This document shows, one piece after another, positions 22,337 to 32,040 of a stretch of 64,000 nucleotides of DNA. Positions within the stretch are counted from its first letter, which is position 1. Every line of letters starts with the position of its first letter. The stretch comes from Acheta domesticus (Eukaryota > Arthropoda > Insecta > Orthoptera > Gryllidae): positions 166,163,631-166,227,630 of the forward strand of contig JAHLJT010008446.1 in the NCBI GenBank assembly GCA_031308135.1, written 5' to 3'. The notes under the pieces are model-generated. The model was given only the letters and a program-made list of their open reading frames with translations, was not told where the DNA came from and ran no database searches. The translations under genes were made by a program, and so were the position numbers.

Positions 22337-23061
22337 ACTTTCTCGCCTTACGAATACTTCGTAAGAAGAGAAAGTTATGTAATCGTGCGGCGGAAAACGG
22401 GGAATTTTCGCCAGAAAATCTTATATAGCAGGGGTCTGGTGACAAAAAAGTGGATAAAACCTGTTGCTAAATTTAGAAAAAAAATCCTCTATCTCGTGGT
22501 GTAGTCAAAATCCATGATTTGTTGTTTCTTCATACTTCAAAATCGATTGACGGCATTCCGTCCGTCTGTGGTCAACGCTAGCGCCTAAACCGTTCGATTT
22601 TCTTCAAAATTGATATTCCCCGATGGTTTTTACTCGTCTCAAGGCTTCTTGACTTTGAAACCGATATCTTAGTATTTGAGGATACTTTACATGAAGCCCA
22701 TTTTGAGATTTTTAAAATTTAAAAAAATGGCTCCAAATTTGTTGATTATATTTTGTTGTTGAATGGTGCGAAGAACGTTTAAGGGAATGACGTAGGCATC
22801 ATTTTCGTTGATACGCCCTATTTTTCGAAAATTTCAAAAAACTATTTAAAAACTGCAAAATTGAAGATAGAGATTTTCGCCTCAGACAAAGTCGGTTCTA
22901 CAAAATTAGCACTTTAAATATGGTCATGTACCATTTTTTGGAAAAACTAATAGTTTTTTTCGTAAATTGCGATTCAAATTTACAAAAAAAAATTCTCGAA
23001 AACCGCTCCAAATTTTTTCTTTAATTTTCTGCACGTGTGTAAGAAGGGAAGGTAAATATAT
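22337..23061 (+). repeat. Repeat 'family A', copy 2, with terminal hairpin
   Basis: The copy opens with a 39-base hairpin at 22337-22375: ACTTTCTC and CTTACGAA pair exactly with TTCGTAAG and GAGAAAGT. It continues with ttatgtaatcgtgc, the AATCGATTGACGGC core and atattccccgat. The second half is AT-rich with a tttttcgaaaat word. There is no reading frame of note. It abuts the inverted-repeat element at 23062-24254. Confidence 0.7.
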
Positions 23062-24254
23062 AAATAAACTAGTGGTGCTATAGAATGGCACATACTTTCT
23101 CGCAGTAGTTATTTTCCAAATGCCGATCATCCGATAAATTGTCTGGAGTAAGCGGTTCACCGCTGCCTTTCTTGGTCTTTTTTTTTTTGAAAGACATGTT
23201 TTTCACATGTTGACAATTACCGGCTTCCTAATGATAGAACTGATACAAGTACGTTTTGACTGAAATATTAGCAGTTGTTCCGCAAGTGGGTCTCGTAGCG
23301 CGGTTGGTTAATGCGCCTTCGGGTTGAGATCTTCAATAAGGAAGGTACCGAGTTCGATCCCCCGAGGGGGATTTTAATTTGATGAATGTGATGTTGCAGG
23401 AAAAAAACATTGAAGAGTGTAGATACTTTATTGAAAATCATTTGAAGTACTTCTACTCACGAATAGATTCAATACAGATAAATAGACAGGACTTGTCTGT
23501 GTTTTCCCTAACTGCGTTTTCAACACAACACAACAATCTTTCATCTCTGTTATTCGATTTCTGAAGCGTATGACAAGTCAAATCAACCGTTGTCTAGTAT
23601 ATATCTGTATGAACCAATTTAAGTAAAATTATGAGCATTTTAACGCTAAATTGTAATACAATATAACCAGAAGTCATGCGATGAACTTACAATCCCTAAC
23701 GGTTTAGAAATTATTATTAATTTCTAGGCTTACGAATACTTAATGCGGTTTATGAATACTTAATGCGCAGCGTAATGCCGTTTATCGCTGCCTTTCTTGG
23801 TCATGTTTGAAAGAAATGTTTTTCGCATGTTGAAAATTACCGGCTCCTAATGATAAAATTGATAGAATTACGTTTTGACTAAAATATAAGTAATTGCGAT
23901 AAATGTCGTGGAAATGTCTGTATATATTTGTTCAAATTTTTAACTTTTAACAATTTTTTATCTCTCTTCTTATATTTGTAAAGCGTATTACCATCGTATC
24001 AATTGTTTCTTTGTCATGCATTTACCGTTTTATAGGTCTGTTCTATTCTTTTATGGCTCTGTTCGACAGAGGTAGTGCGTAGTTGTATAAGTGCCGGTTC
24101 GTTGAATTTGAGTTTCGTTTGTCGGGTCTCGGTACCGAAATGGTTTGCTGGTATAGTACTCTTTTGCTTGTTTATGGAGTAGTGGAATAGCAATAAGGAC
24201 CGTATAGAAGCAGAGCGAGAAAGTATGTGCGTTGGAAGCACCACTAGTTTATTT
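23062..24254. mobile_element. Inverted-repeat element with tRNA-like core (family A partner), copy 1
   Basis: The left end reads AAATAAACTAGTGGTGC and then ggcacatactttctcgc. The right end is its reverse complement, GCGAGAAAGTATGTGC then GCACCACTAGTTTATTT. The spacer inside each end (ctatagaat against gttggaa) forms a small loop. Inside are a tRNA-like segment (23288-23372) and AT-rich sequence without a gene. Partner copies are at 37188-37850 (right end missing) and 37994-38772. Confidence 0.65.
23288..23372 (+). other. tRNA-like sequence (box A and box B), probably not a functional tRNA
   Basis: TAGCGCGGTTGG at 23296-23307 fits an A box and GAGTTCGATCC at 23350-23360 fits a B box, at tRNA-like spacing. 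The supposed acceptor arms do not pair, and the sequence is inside a repeat whose other copies carry comparable remnants. It may act as an internal RNA polymerase III promoter. Confidence 0.5.
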
Positions 24255-25550
24255 CATAATTTTTGGATTCATTTTGGGGCTCTTTTTCTGTTTTTTTGTC
24301 GCGTGTCTGATGTCTGCGTCTCGTCCGTAGCTGTCACAGTTATTGATTTGTCAGCGGCGTGCGTAAGTCATAGTAGTGGGGGAGTTGCGTCGTTACATCC
24401 GAGGTGGGAGGAGCTGAAGGATAAAGTTTTCTGTGGGCGGGTCGGTTGTTAAGGATGTGGGTGTGGGGAGGAAGGAAGGGAATGAAGTGAGGGTTGTTGA
24501 GGGCTTTGGTAATACGTGTCCGTGCGTTATTGTAAATTTCCGTCTATATGGGTGCGAGTCCGATTTTCGCCTTTACATCGTTGTAACGGGTCAGGAATGG
24601 TGGTCTAAATTAGTCATATTGACTTTGCCTGTTGTCATTGGCCCATTGTGTCAATAAGTCAGCGTTGCGTTGCAGTTTAGTCAGTCCAGTCGGAAGTCGA
24701 TTGTTAGTCGGATGAAGCGATTTTCTACTTTTTTCAGTCGGTCATAGTTTGCAGTCGTCATAGTCGGCCAGGTCTCGCATCCGTATGGTAATAGCGATTT
24801 GACGCAGGTGTTGTAGTTGTATGTCTTCGTCTCCCTGTCTGGAATGGGAGATGAGTGGCGTCTATGAACTAATGATTCGATGAGCTTTCGTCGCTGTAAT
24901 CTTAACATGTCTAGTTCAGTCGTCGGTCAAAATTCAGTTCTAAATATTTTACAGCCTGAGTCAAGGGAAAGTGAACATTGTTGATGGTAATGGGTGGGAA
25001 TTGATGGGCGGTCCGTGCTGTCGAAAAGATGATGGCGTTTCATTTAGTCATATTGACTTTGTCTGTTGTCATTGGCTTATTGTGTCAGTAAGTCAGCGTT
25101 GCGTTGTTTTTGTCTTTCGTGCTTCTCTAATTCGTCTCGTATCTGTCGACGTAATTGTAAAAATAGTGTTCTGTCTTGTTATCGTCGTGTCCTATAAAAT
25201 TGTTTTTCTGTTCGTCTTTTTAGCCGTATTAGGGAAAGGATAAGGAAAGGAAACTGTATTTTGGATTCTGGGATGGAGGTTGTGAATTTGTAAAGGGATC
25301 TGTTGATATGTAGGTGGAAATGATTTATGGAGAGATCTATTTCAGATGTGGTATCTAGGACGGGATAGGATTTGATTGTTTGGGTATGAGGTGTTCTCTC
25401 AGGCAGTGGTGAAGCCCCTCCGTATTTGCCTCCTTGAGCTGCCATATTTTTGTTCCATTAGGAATTCGTTTCTGTGAAATATATAAGTCGACTAACACTA
25501 ACATAAGCTTAATGGTCGCTTATGCCATCAATAACGTCACAATATAAGAA
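24255..25550 (-). mobile_element. Degraded LINE tail region with an internal duplication
   Basis: The - strand frame 24908-24681 reads LRLQRRKLIESLVHRRHSS and then CVKSLLPYGCETWPTMTTAN, a common C-terminal phrase of insect LINE reverse transcriptases. A stretch of about 60 bases at 24617-24676 (agtcatattgactttg ... cagcgttgcgttg) is repeated at 25047-25106 in the same orientation. The rest (25107-25550) has no recognisable domain. The fragment is too decayed to assign to a clade. Confidence 0.5.
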
Positions 25551-25645
25551 AAGTTCTTTCGGCCTAATTAAGTTCTTTCGGCCTAATTAAGTTCTTTCGG
25601 CCTAATTAAGTTCTTTCGGCCTAATTAAGTTCTTTCGGCCTAATT
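25551..25645. repeat. Tandem repeat, 5 x 19 bp
   Basis: Unit AAGTTCTTTCGGCCTAATT occurs five times without change at 25551, 25570, 25589, 25608 and 25627. It lies directly before a Jockey-like reverse transcriptase fragment. Confidence 0.97.
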
Positions 25646-26095
25646 AAACATCTAGAAGCGCTACATCTTCTTGAAACGGAAATGCAATTTCTCCTCCGGC
25701 TGTACGATCGTATCTGGGAAGAGCAATTAATCCCCGCTATATGGCGAGAAGCCATCATCATCCCAGTTCCGAAAGAAGGGAAAGATCGATCATTGGAATC
25801 AAACTATCGACCAATTTCTCTCACAAGTTGTGTTGTGCCAAGTGCTGGAACGCATCGTGAATCAGTGGTTAGTCTGGACATTGGAAGGTAGAATCTGTTG
25901 TCGCCAATTCAAAGCGGGTTTAGGTCTACCTAGGACCACCTCGTTGCGTTGGCAACAGCAATCTCTGCATCGTTTGTCTTCAGGCAACATCTTGTGGCCA
26001 TATTATTCGACATAGAAAAGGCGCACGACACCACTTGGAGGTACGGCATTCTGCGAAACCTGCACTCCTGGGGATTGAGGGGGAAACTCTCCTTA

Positions 26096-27418
26096 TAAGG
26101 TGTGTTAATTACGTTTCAAGACTGATTTTTTCTCGCGTAGCGGACCGCTTCCAGACCGGTCACGTGGCCCAGGCTGGGTGGAGGGGGGTCTCAGGTAAGC
26201 GACCAATCATCGCCAGTTGCCGGCGAAACGCTGGAGTGAAAGCATCACGCGCAATGTCGGAGTGTGTTTGTTGATCACGTCGAAACATCGCGAAAGTGAA
26301 AATGCAGCGTTTGAAGGAGCAGCGTTATTCCATAAAATTCTGAGTCAAACTGGGCAAGAACGGCGTGGAAACGTTTCAGTTGCTTCAACTGGCCTACAAA
26401 GAAGACGCAATGTCACGTGCGATGGTTTTCATGTGGCCTAAGCGGTTTAAAGATGGCCGCGAAGACGTCGAAGATGATCGTGCTGGAAGGCCTGCAACGT
26501 CGCGGAACGAAGAAAATCGGGCCAAATTGCGGGAAGTTTTGAACAGTGACCGACGCTTGAGCATTAGACTCATCGCGGATAGAATGAATTTGAACTACGG
26601 TACCGTGTTTCAAATGGTTACTGAAGATTTGATGATGAGGAAGGTCTGTGCCAAACTTGTACCGAAAGTGCTCACGGACGATCAGAAGCAGCGCCGCGTG
26701 GCAGTTGCGCAGGAAATGCTCGAACGGTTGCAAGTCGAACCCAACTTTTTGGACAAAGTGGTCACCGGGAATGAAACCAGGGTCTTTGAGTACGACCCGG
26801 AGTCGAAACGGCAAAGCTCCGAGTGGCACACCGTGAATTTGCCAAAACCGAAAAAAGCCCGCATGAGCAAATCGCGTGTGCAAAGCATGCTCATCACCTT
26901 TTTTGACGCGAAAGGAATGATCCATAAAGAGTTTGTTCCTGCTGGACAGACTGTCAATGGACAATTTTACGCCGACGTCATCCGTCGTTTGAAGGATCGA
27001 GTCCACCGCGTCCTCCCGGAGAAGAAAGACGGGTGGGTGCTGCACCACGACAACGCTCCCGTGCATACATGTCTCGCCGTCACCCAGATTTTGGCCCGAA
27101 ACAACGTGGCAACGCTTCCGCAGCCGCCCTATAGCCCGGACCTCGCCCCCAGCGACTTCTTTTTGTTCTCCCGTATGAAGAACAACTTGAAAGGGAAGCG
27201 GTTCGGCACCGTCGCAGCGGTTCAAACGGCTTCGACGCAGAGTCTGAACACCATTCCAGTAGAGGAGTTTCAGGAAGCCTTCCGACGGTGGAAAACTCGC
27301 TGGCAGAAGGTGTCGACTCAGAAGGAAACTATTTCGAAGATTTTTAGTCCGCTATATATAAATTTTTAATAAATACCTTTTCCTGAAACCAGTCTTGAAA
27401 CTTAATTAACACACCTTG
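26096..27418 (+). mobile_element. mariner transposon, nearly complete, with TA target duplication
   Basis: TA at 26094-26095 and 27419-27420 flanks a 1323-bp element. The left end is TAAGGTGTGTTAATTACGTT and the right end, reverse complemented, is CAAGGTGTGTTAATTAAGTT. The match runs on through TCAAGACTGRTTT, about 30 bp in all. Size, ends and TA duplication are typical of mariner. It interrupts a Jockey-like reverse transcriptase, so it is the younger of the two. Confidence 0.95.
26302..27369 (+). pseudogene. mariner transposase (DD34D), one stop codon and a mutated catalytic residue
   Basis: From the ATG at 26302 the frame is 355 codons, the usual mariner length. Codon 14 is TGA (26341-26343), where relatives usually have Cys in a phrase like IKFCVKL. 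The rest is open. N-terminal paired-like helices read SRAMVFMWPKRFKDGREDVE and continue through IRLIADRMNLNYGTV. The linker is LVPKVLTDDQK. The catalytic core has VTGNETRVFEYDPE, where the first Asp of the triad is Asn (codon 157), HHDNAPVHT (Asp250) and SPDLAPSDFFLF (Asp285), with 34 residues between the last two. Stop and D-to-N change should both abolish activity. Start chosen from the family alignment and the spacing from the left end. Confidence 0.93.
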
Positions 27419-27702
27419 TATTCCTCGAGAACTTCCTCTCTAACATATCCTTCCGTGTTTGCGTTGATGACAGGATTAGAGGGGTCACTCTCTAGAAAAA
27501 GGTACCCTCAAGGATCCGTTCTGAGTGTCGGTGTGTTCACTATGCGAGAACCTGTAAACACGCCGCTGTTTGTGGATGATTTTGCTATCTATTATTCGTC
27601 CAGCAGCATCAGTGTGATCCAGAGACAACTTCAACTGGTGCTCAACAAGCTCCATGAATGAACTTCTCTCCTACTAAATCTACCGGTGTAAATTTTTTCA
27701 GG

Positions 27703-27707
27703 ATATA

Positions 27708-27770
<63 letters not shown>
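27703..27770. repeat. (TA)n microsatellite
   Basis: An almost pure run of TA with occasional A insertions, following directly on the LINE fragment. Confidence 0.95.
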
Positions 27771-27773
<3 letters not shown>

Positions 27774-28124
27774 CTTTATTGCAACAGGAAACAGCGAGTC
27801 TCAGTATTGTGGATTCAATATTTTGGATACAATAAATAATACAATTCTAAGCAATAAATCAATAAAATTTAAACAATGAATCAATAAGATTCAAAACAAC
27901 AAAGCAATACAATAATTGTAAACCGTATTCATTAAAAATATAGTAAAATGTAGAAGGGTCCATTACAGGGCAAGGCAAAATGTACAGTAAGCAATCTAAA
28001 TTGATCTTAAAAATGAATAAATTAAAACCGGAAAGAAAAAGAGACAAAGCAATAAATAAAAAAAATGCATTAACGATAGTTAGTGCGTATAAACTCTTTA
28101 GCCCCATGACGAAACCCTGAAAAA

Positions 28125-28526
28125 TTAAGGACCTTTGTCTTTTGGGAGTTGGTTGTATAAATAAGCTCCAAGGTAGCGATACGAAGCCTCAAGTAGAGGT
28201 GTACGATGCATAGGTAGAACAAGTGTAGTACCTGCATTACGCAAAACTCTCAAATTTCTGTCGGTTGAGTCAGAAAGAAGTTGCAAATTCTCACGAATAT
28301 AAAGGGGTTGTCCAAACTTAAAATCTTTAAAAATAAAAAGGCAAAGATGATGGAGCCAACGCTGATTAATTGTTAGCCAACCGGAACCTGATCTACATGC
28401 TGAAATATGAGAGTATTTGCATTTCCCTATTGCGGTTATATATATCACACATCCGCTCAGTTTTTGATTTGGTAGTGAAGTTTCAGTCTGCAGCTCTCTC
28501 CACTCCCCATCAACAGCACACACCAT
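28125..28526 (-). pseudogene. LINE reverse transcriptase C-terminal tail
   Basis: A 133-residue - strand frame. The phrases INQRWLHHLCLFIFKDFKFG, QPLYIRENLQLLSD, RNAGTTLVLPMHRTPLLEAS and YRYLGAYLYNQLPKDKGP match the extreme C-terminus of CR1/Jockey-type polyproteins, which ends in an 'xLWNxLP' type motif. The catalytic domain is absent on either side. AT-rich sequence between 27771 and 28124 lies on the 3' side and may be its untranslated region. Confidence 0.6.
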
Positions 28527-30032
28527 GCTGGTATCCGCATTTGCAGCATTTTGTGTTTTTGATAGCGGGATATTTTACTTCTGATACGGACTATTATTTC
28601 TTGGCCCCTTTACAGACAGCTGTACGATTATTATAAATATTTTTGTTCGTTTTATTGTCTTGACCGTTTCGTGTCCTCTTGTATATTTTAAGCGCAAGCG
28701 TGTAGGCAATGTAAGATGTTTTATTCAGTGGGTAAGTTGCTTTTGCAACACTCCTTTTTAAAATGTATTTCATTAAAAAAAATACTTTGCCACGGCCGCC
28801 AATGACCTCAGTAGTTGAAGCGCTTTCTGATTCTTAACCAATCAAAAACATTACAGCAATTGATAATGGTGTTTCTTCTAGTGCTACAAGCGTTTTCATT
28901 TCTCCTAGTGCTGTGTTTACATACTAAAATTTTCATCATTGACGCAGTAGACTGATGATTGGGCCTAAACGTCGAACGAAGGAATGCTGAACTACAAAAA
29001 TTACGAAATGGCAGGCAGGATAATAACGTCAAACCACATCTTTAGATACTGGAAAATAAATAATGACGTGTACACCCTCTGTTGAGAACATCCATTAAAC
29101 GGCGTTCTTGGAGATTCGGCGTTCTTCGTTATGCGAGAAAATCCCTCTTGGAGTGCTCGGACTCGCGCGTTCATCTCCTGCATGTGCGTGCAAGGGGCTC
29201 GAATGCCCTGCATCTGACATTACACTACCCCTGGCTGCACTGCCCTCTCACACCTAGAGCAGGCATTCAAGAAACGAGTCGGAAAATGTGGAGTTTAAAG
29301 CATTTTCTTCCTCCTTGCTATGCGCGAAGTATGCGTACGAATGTATGCGCACGAATTTCGTCTTCGCAAATACCATTGATCAATAGTCCACATTGTACGC
29401 ACGTGTGTGAAACCGTAAGAGTATAGAGTGGACGGGTCGGAGGTCACCTCGCTCTACCTCAGAATGAAACAGGTTTTTCTTACGCGTCATTCCAGGCATG
29501 CGCATGGAATTAGTAGGATGCGCATGGAATTTCGACACTACTTTCGATGATTACACTTTCCACGTGGGGAATCAGCCGGTTTCCTACGGTGGGCGGGCTT
29601 GCTTTCACACACTCTTGATTGCTGCATCCATGCTATAAGCGATTGTGTATAGACACACGTGCCTTTCCCTTACGACCCTCCTCTTTTGTATTTCCACCTA
29701 GAGCAACCACACTCAGTCCGCTCGTAGCGCCAGCCCCTAACGCCTGCCTTCCTGCGCTGTCTAGGGGGCGTGACCGTGTCGACCTCGACATTTTCTAGTT
29801 ACGCCTAGAGCAGCGTCCCGTGTTCCATTGATGGAGACTACATAAGCCGTGGATCGCGTCAATCCTACCACACTCCGCCGCGACGCTCCGTGATCACTCC
29901 GCCGTCACTCACCACCATCAAACGACGCCGTCGCTGCTGTGTGCAGTGCCTGCCAGGTACGTTGATTCTGATAGTTGTGCAACTAGTAGTATTGTATATT
30001 TTTTATTATATTTGCATTGTATTTTTTACAGT
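28527..30032. other. Intron stretch with a possible promoter/5' leader near 29850-30032
   Basis: No domain is recognised. 29450-29900 is GC-richer than its flanks. At 29957 a good splice donor (CCAG|GTACGT) and at 30030-30031 an acceptor after a T-rich tract (attttttacag) bracket a 75-base potential intron just before an ATG at 30033. This might be a leader of the CR1-like copy downstream or of an unknown transcript. Confidence 0.3.
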
Positions 30033-30295
30033 ATGGCGATGGGTTGCGTTTCCACCGCCTCCGCCACCGCGCGCGCCGCCCCCTTGGAGCGCGCTACACA
30101 CCGGTACGTCGTCTTTTTTTATAGGCGATGCAAGGAAATGGTAGAGGAGCACTCGTGTCGAGCCCCCTTACTATCACCCACGACTACCCGTCCCATCACC
30201 CACAAGTCATCACTGGTATGGTCCCCGCCGTCCCCCGTCCAAATCCTCTCGCACCTTCCCTAACAAACCCTTCTCCAATGACTTAACTTCTGTGT

Positions 30296-32040
30296 ACGCA
30301 TCCCCCTTCCTCCGTTATGAATGGCTCGTGACGTAGACCCTTCCTATCTCCGTTTCCGTCAACTCCTTCCCCAATGCAATACGCACCTCCATTCCCGCAT
30401 ACGAATCACCCTATACCTTTCTTATGGCCTATTTGCCTCCCAGACTTTTCCCGACTCAGTCACATGCATTCCCAGCGCCATGCCATCCACCGTCCCATCT
30501 TTCGCATGTCCCCCGTCCTCCATTACGTCCCATCATAAATTCCCTTTTCGTTTCGTCGCCAAGATCGCCATCTCTCACCCCTTGTACTGGTCCGCCTTCC
30601 CAACACACATGCCCACCCAGAGCGTATTCATGGCCTCCCAGACCACCTTCTTGTTTGCATTGTCCGTTCCCTTCCCATTACTACCCTCTACCCTCCCATC
30701 CCTTTCCCGCCGTGCCTTATTCGAAAGCCAAATGCTGTTTGTCGTATTCGAGGTGTAAGAGTACCTCGCGATACTACAGGTAAATCCTGATCCCCACAAC
30801 CTTCCCCTACCACTGAAAAATTCACACACAAACCAGCACAACTGGATAGAAAGCGCGATAATATCGAAACACGTGAAGCTGCGTATCCTAGCCTACTTGT
30901 AACCAAAGAAATTCCTACTGAGCCTAAATAGAAGGTACTTATTTCAGCTGACCACCATTACCGCCATCTTTCCTTCATTCTCAGTAGATAGTGTCCCTCC
31001 AACTGTTGTTTCATGTGTTTTAATCTAACGGGAAGCTTAGGGACGTGACAGGTGAGTTGGACACCCACACGAAGACACCAATCGGCTCACAGTCATTGTT
31101 GGAGATCAGAATGACATTTAATTTGGGCGGTCACTTTACACCTGAACAACATGTAACCAAATTACAATGTGACACCCAAAATACTAACATTGTTGTCTCG
31201 ACTTGGCCTTTCTGGTTCAATAGTCCAATACTATGCTGCGAGATTAAGCACGCAAACAAACAATTAAAAGTGCATCTGAGTGAAACAAATGTAACACTTT
31301 TTGGAACGAATTTCCTCTCAGCAAAACACTTTACGCAGCTTGGTATTCACGTGAGCATTGCTGGAAAACACTCGGTAGTGAGGTGGCACGACACATCACA
31401 AACTCGACTCCCTCGCTGCTATAAGAGACCCACCCCTCTCACCTTCCCCAAGTTTCTCCAACCTCCACCCCTATTTCGAACCTTCTTAACCCCTCTTTTG
31501 AACTAACTCCCGATTCTCCCATTCCCATTCCCAGTACCAATTCCTTTCCACCTGAAGCCCCATTATCCTCACTTCCTGTCACTGCTAGGACACGTTTCCA
31601 CCTTCAACCACGGACTCGGGTAAAAATTGAATAAATTTATAGCCACTATTGTCATATGCAGGAGAAAAATGTCCATGTAGTTTCATGCAATAGATTCACA
31701 TTCTACACCGTAACGTAAAATCGCTTCCAATTAAAACTGAGTTGTGTGTGTGTGTTATTTAAGGTCGCAGCAACTTGTAGGTCATTAGCGACCACTACTG
31801 GATTTTAACGTTATGGTATCAAATGAGGTTAAAACGGTATGGTGATAGGGGTGAAAGGACGAACACATACAGCCATGCCCGAGGCGGGACATAACCCTTT
31901 AATGAACCCGCGACCCTTCGGCCCGAGGTCGCTGCGGCACCAATGCCTTGGTGATCTCGGCCACCGGGCCGGAAAAACTGGGTTGATCGAGGCTGCTGTA
32001 CAGAGCGATTTAAACAAATAGATAGCCTTTGCTGTACAAA
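30296..32040 (+). mobile_element. CR1-like LINE, second ORF1 copy, split by a SINE
   Basis: This copy is on the + strand, opposite to the one at 2835-5540, and matches its ORF1. The pieces are DPHNLPLPL near 30790, an esterase region in frame 31045-31506 (FNLGGHFTPEQHVTKLQC, NIVVSTWPFWFNSPILC, FLSAKHFTQLGIHVSIAGK), and a tail RTRFHLQPRTRVK near 31590. The block I serine motif has decayed. The start of the endonuclease, LIEAAVQSDLNK, follows the SINE. The very C/T-rich frames between 30296 and 30780 may be the ORF1 N-terminus. Confidence 0.72.
31745..31973 (-). mobile_element. tRNA-derived SINE with 12-bp target duplication
   Basis: On the - strand the element begins CCGGCCCGGTGGCCGAGATC, with an A-box-like TGGCCGAGATCACCAAGG, then gggtcgcgggttc (part of a B box) and cccgcctcgggcatggctg. 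It ends in a (CA)n tail. AAAACTGAGTTG at 31733-31744 and AAAACTGGGTTG at 31974-31985 are the target duplication. The uninterrupted sequence is seen at 4310-4370 in the other CR1-like copy, which confirms the insertion point. The Leu/Ser tRNA-like head with a 'CTCGGGCATGG' body resembles repeats common in large insect genomes. Confidence 0.85.

Larger units (their letters stand above)
25646..27700 (+). mobile_element. Jockey-like LINE reverse transcriptase fragment, split by mariner
   Basis: 25650-26095 reads LLRLYDRIWEEQLIPAIWRE, AIIIPVPKEGKDRSLESNYR with PISLTSC, then (frameshifted) LERIVNQWLVWTLEG and a degenerate 'FDIEKAHDTTWRYGILRNL', which contains the first catalytic aspartate. After the mariner, reading resumes as FLENFLSNISFRVCVDDRIR, YPQGSVLS, and TPLFVDDFAIYYSSSSISVI, the FVDD catalytic box. 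Several frame changes and stops make it dead. The downstream part of the LINE is lost in the TA repeat at 27703. Confidence 0.78.

Noticed and set aside
23288..23372. Functional tRNA gene
   Set aside because: A and B boxes are present but the acceptor arms do not pair, and the segment belongs to a repeat with similar decayed copies.
25551..25645. CRISPR-like array
   Set aside because: The 19-bp units are directly adjacent with no spacers; it is a simple tandem repeat in a eukaryotic genome.
26413..27225. 270-residue - strand open frame
   Set aside because: It is the antisense shadow of the mariner transposase at 26302-27369 and has no domain of its own.
30296..30783. Two long + strand frames as a host gene
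   Set aside because: They are C/T-rich, lack motifs and precede a CR1-like ORF1; at best they are its decayed N-terminus.
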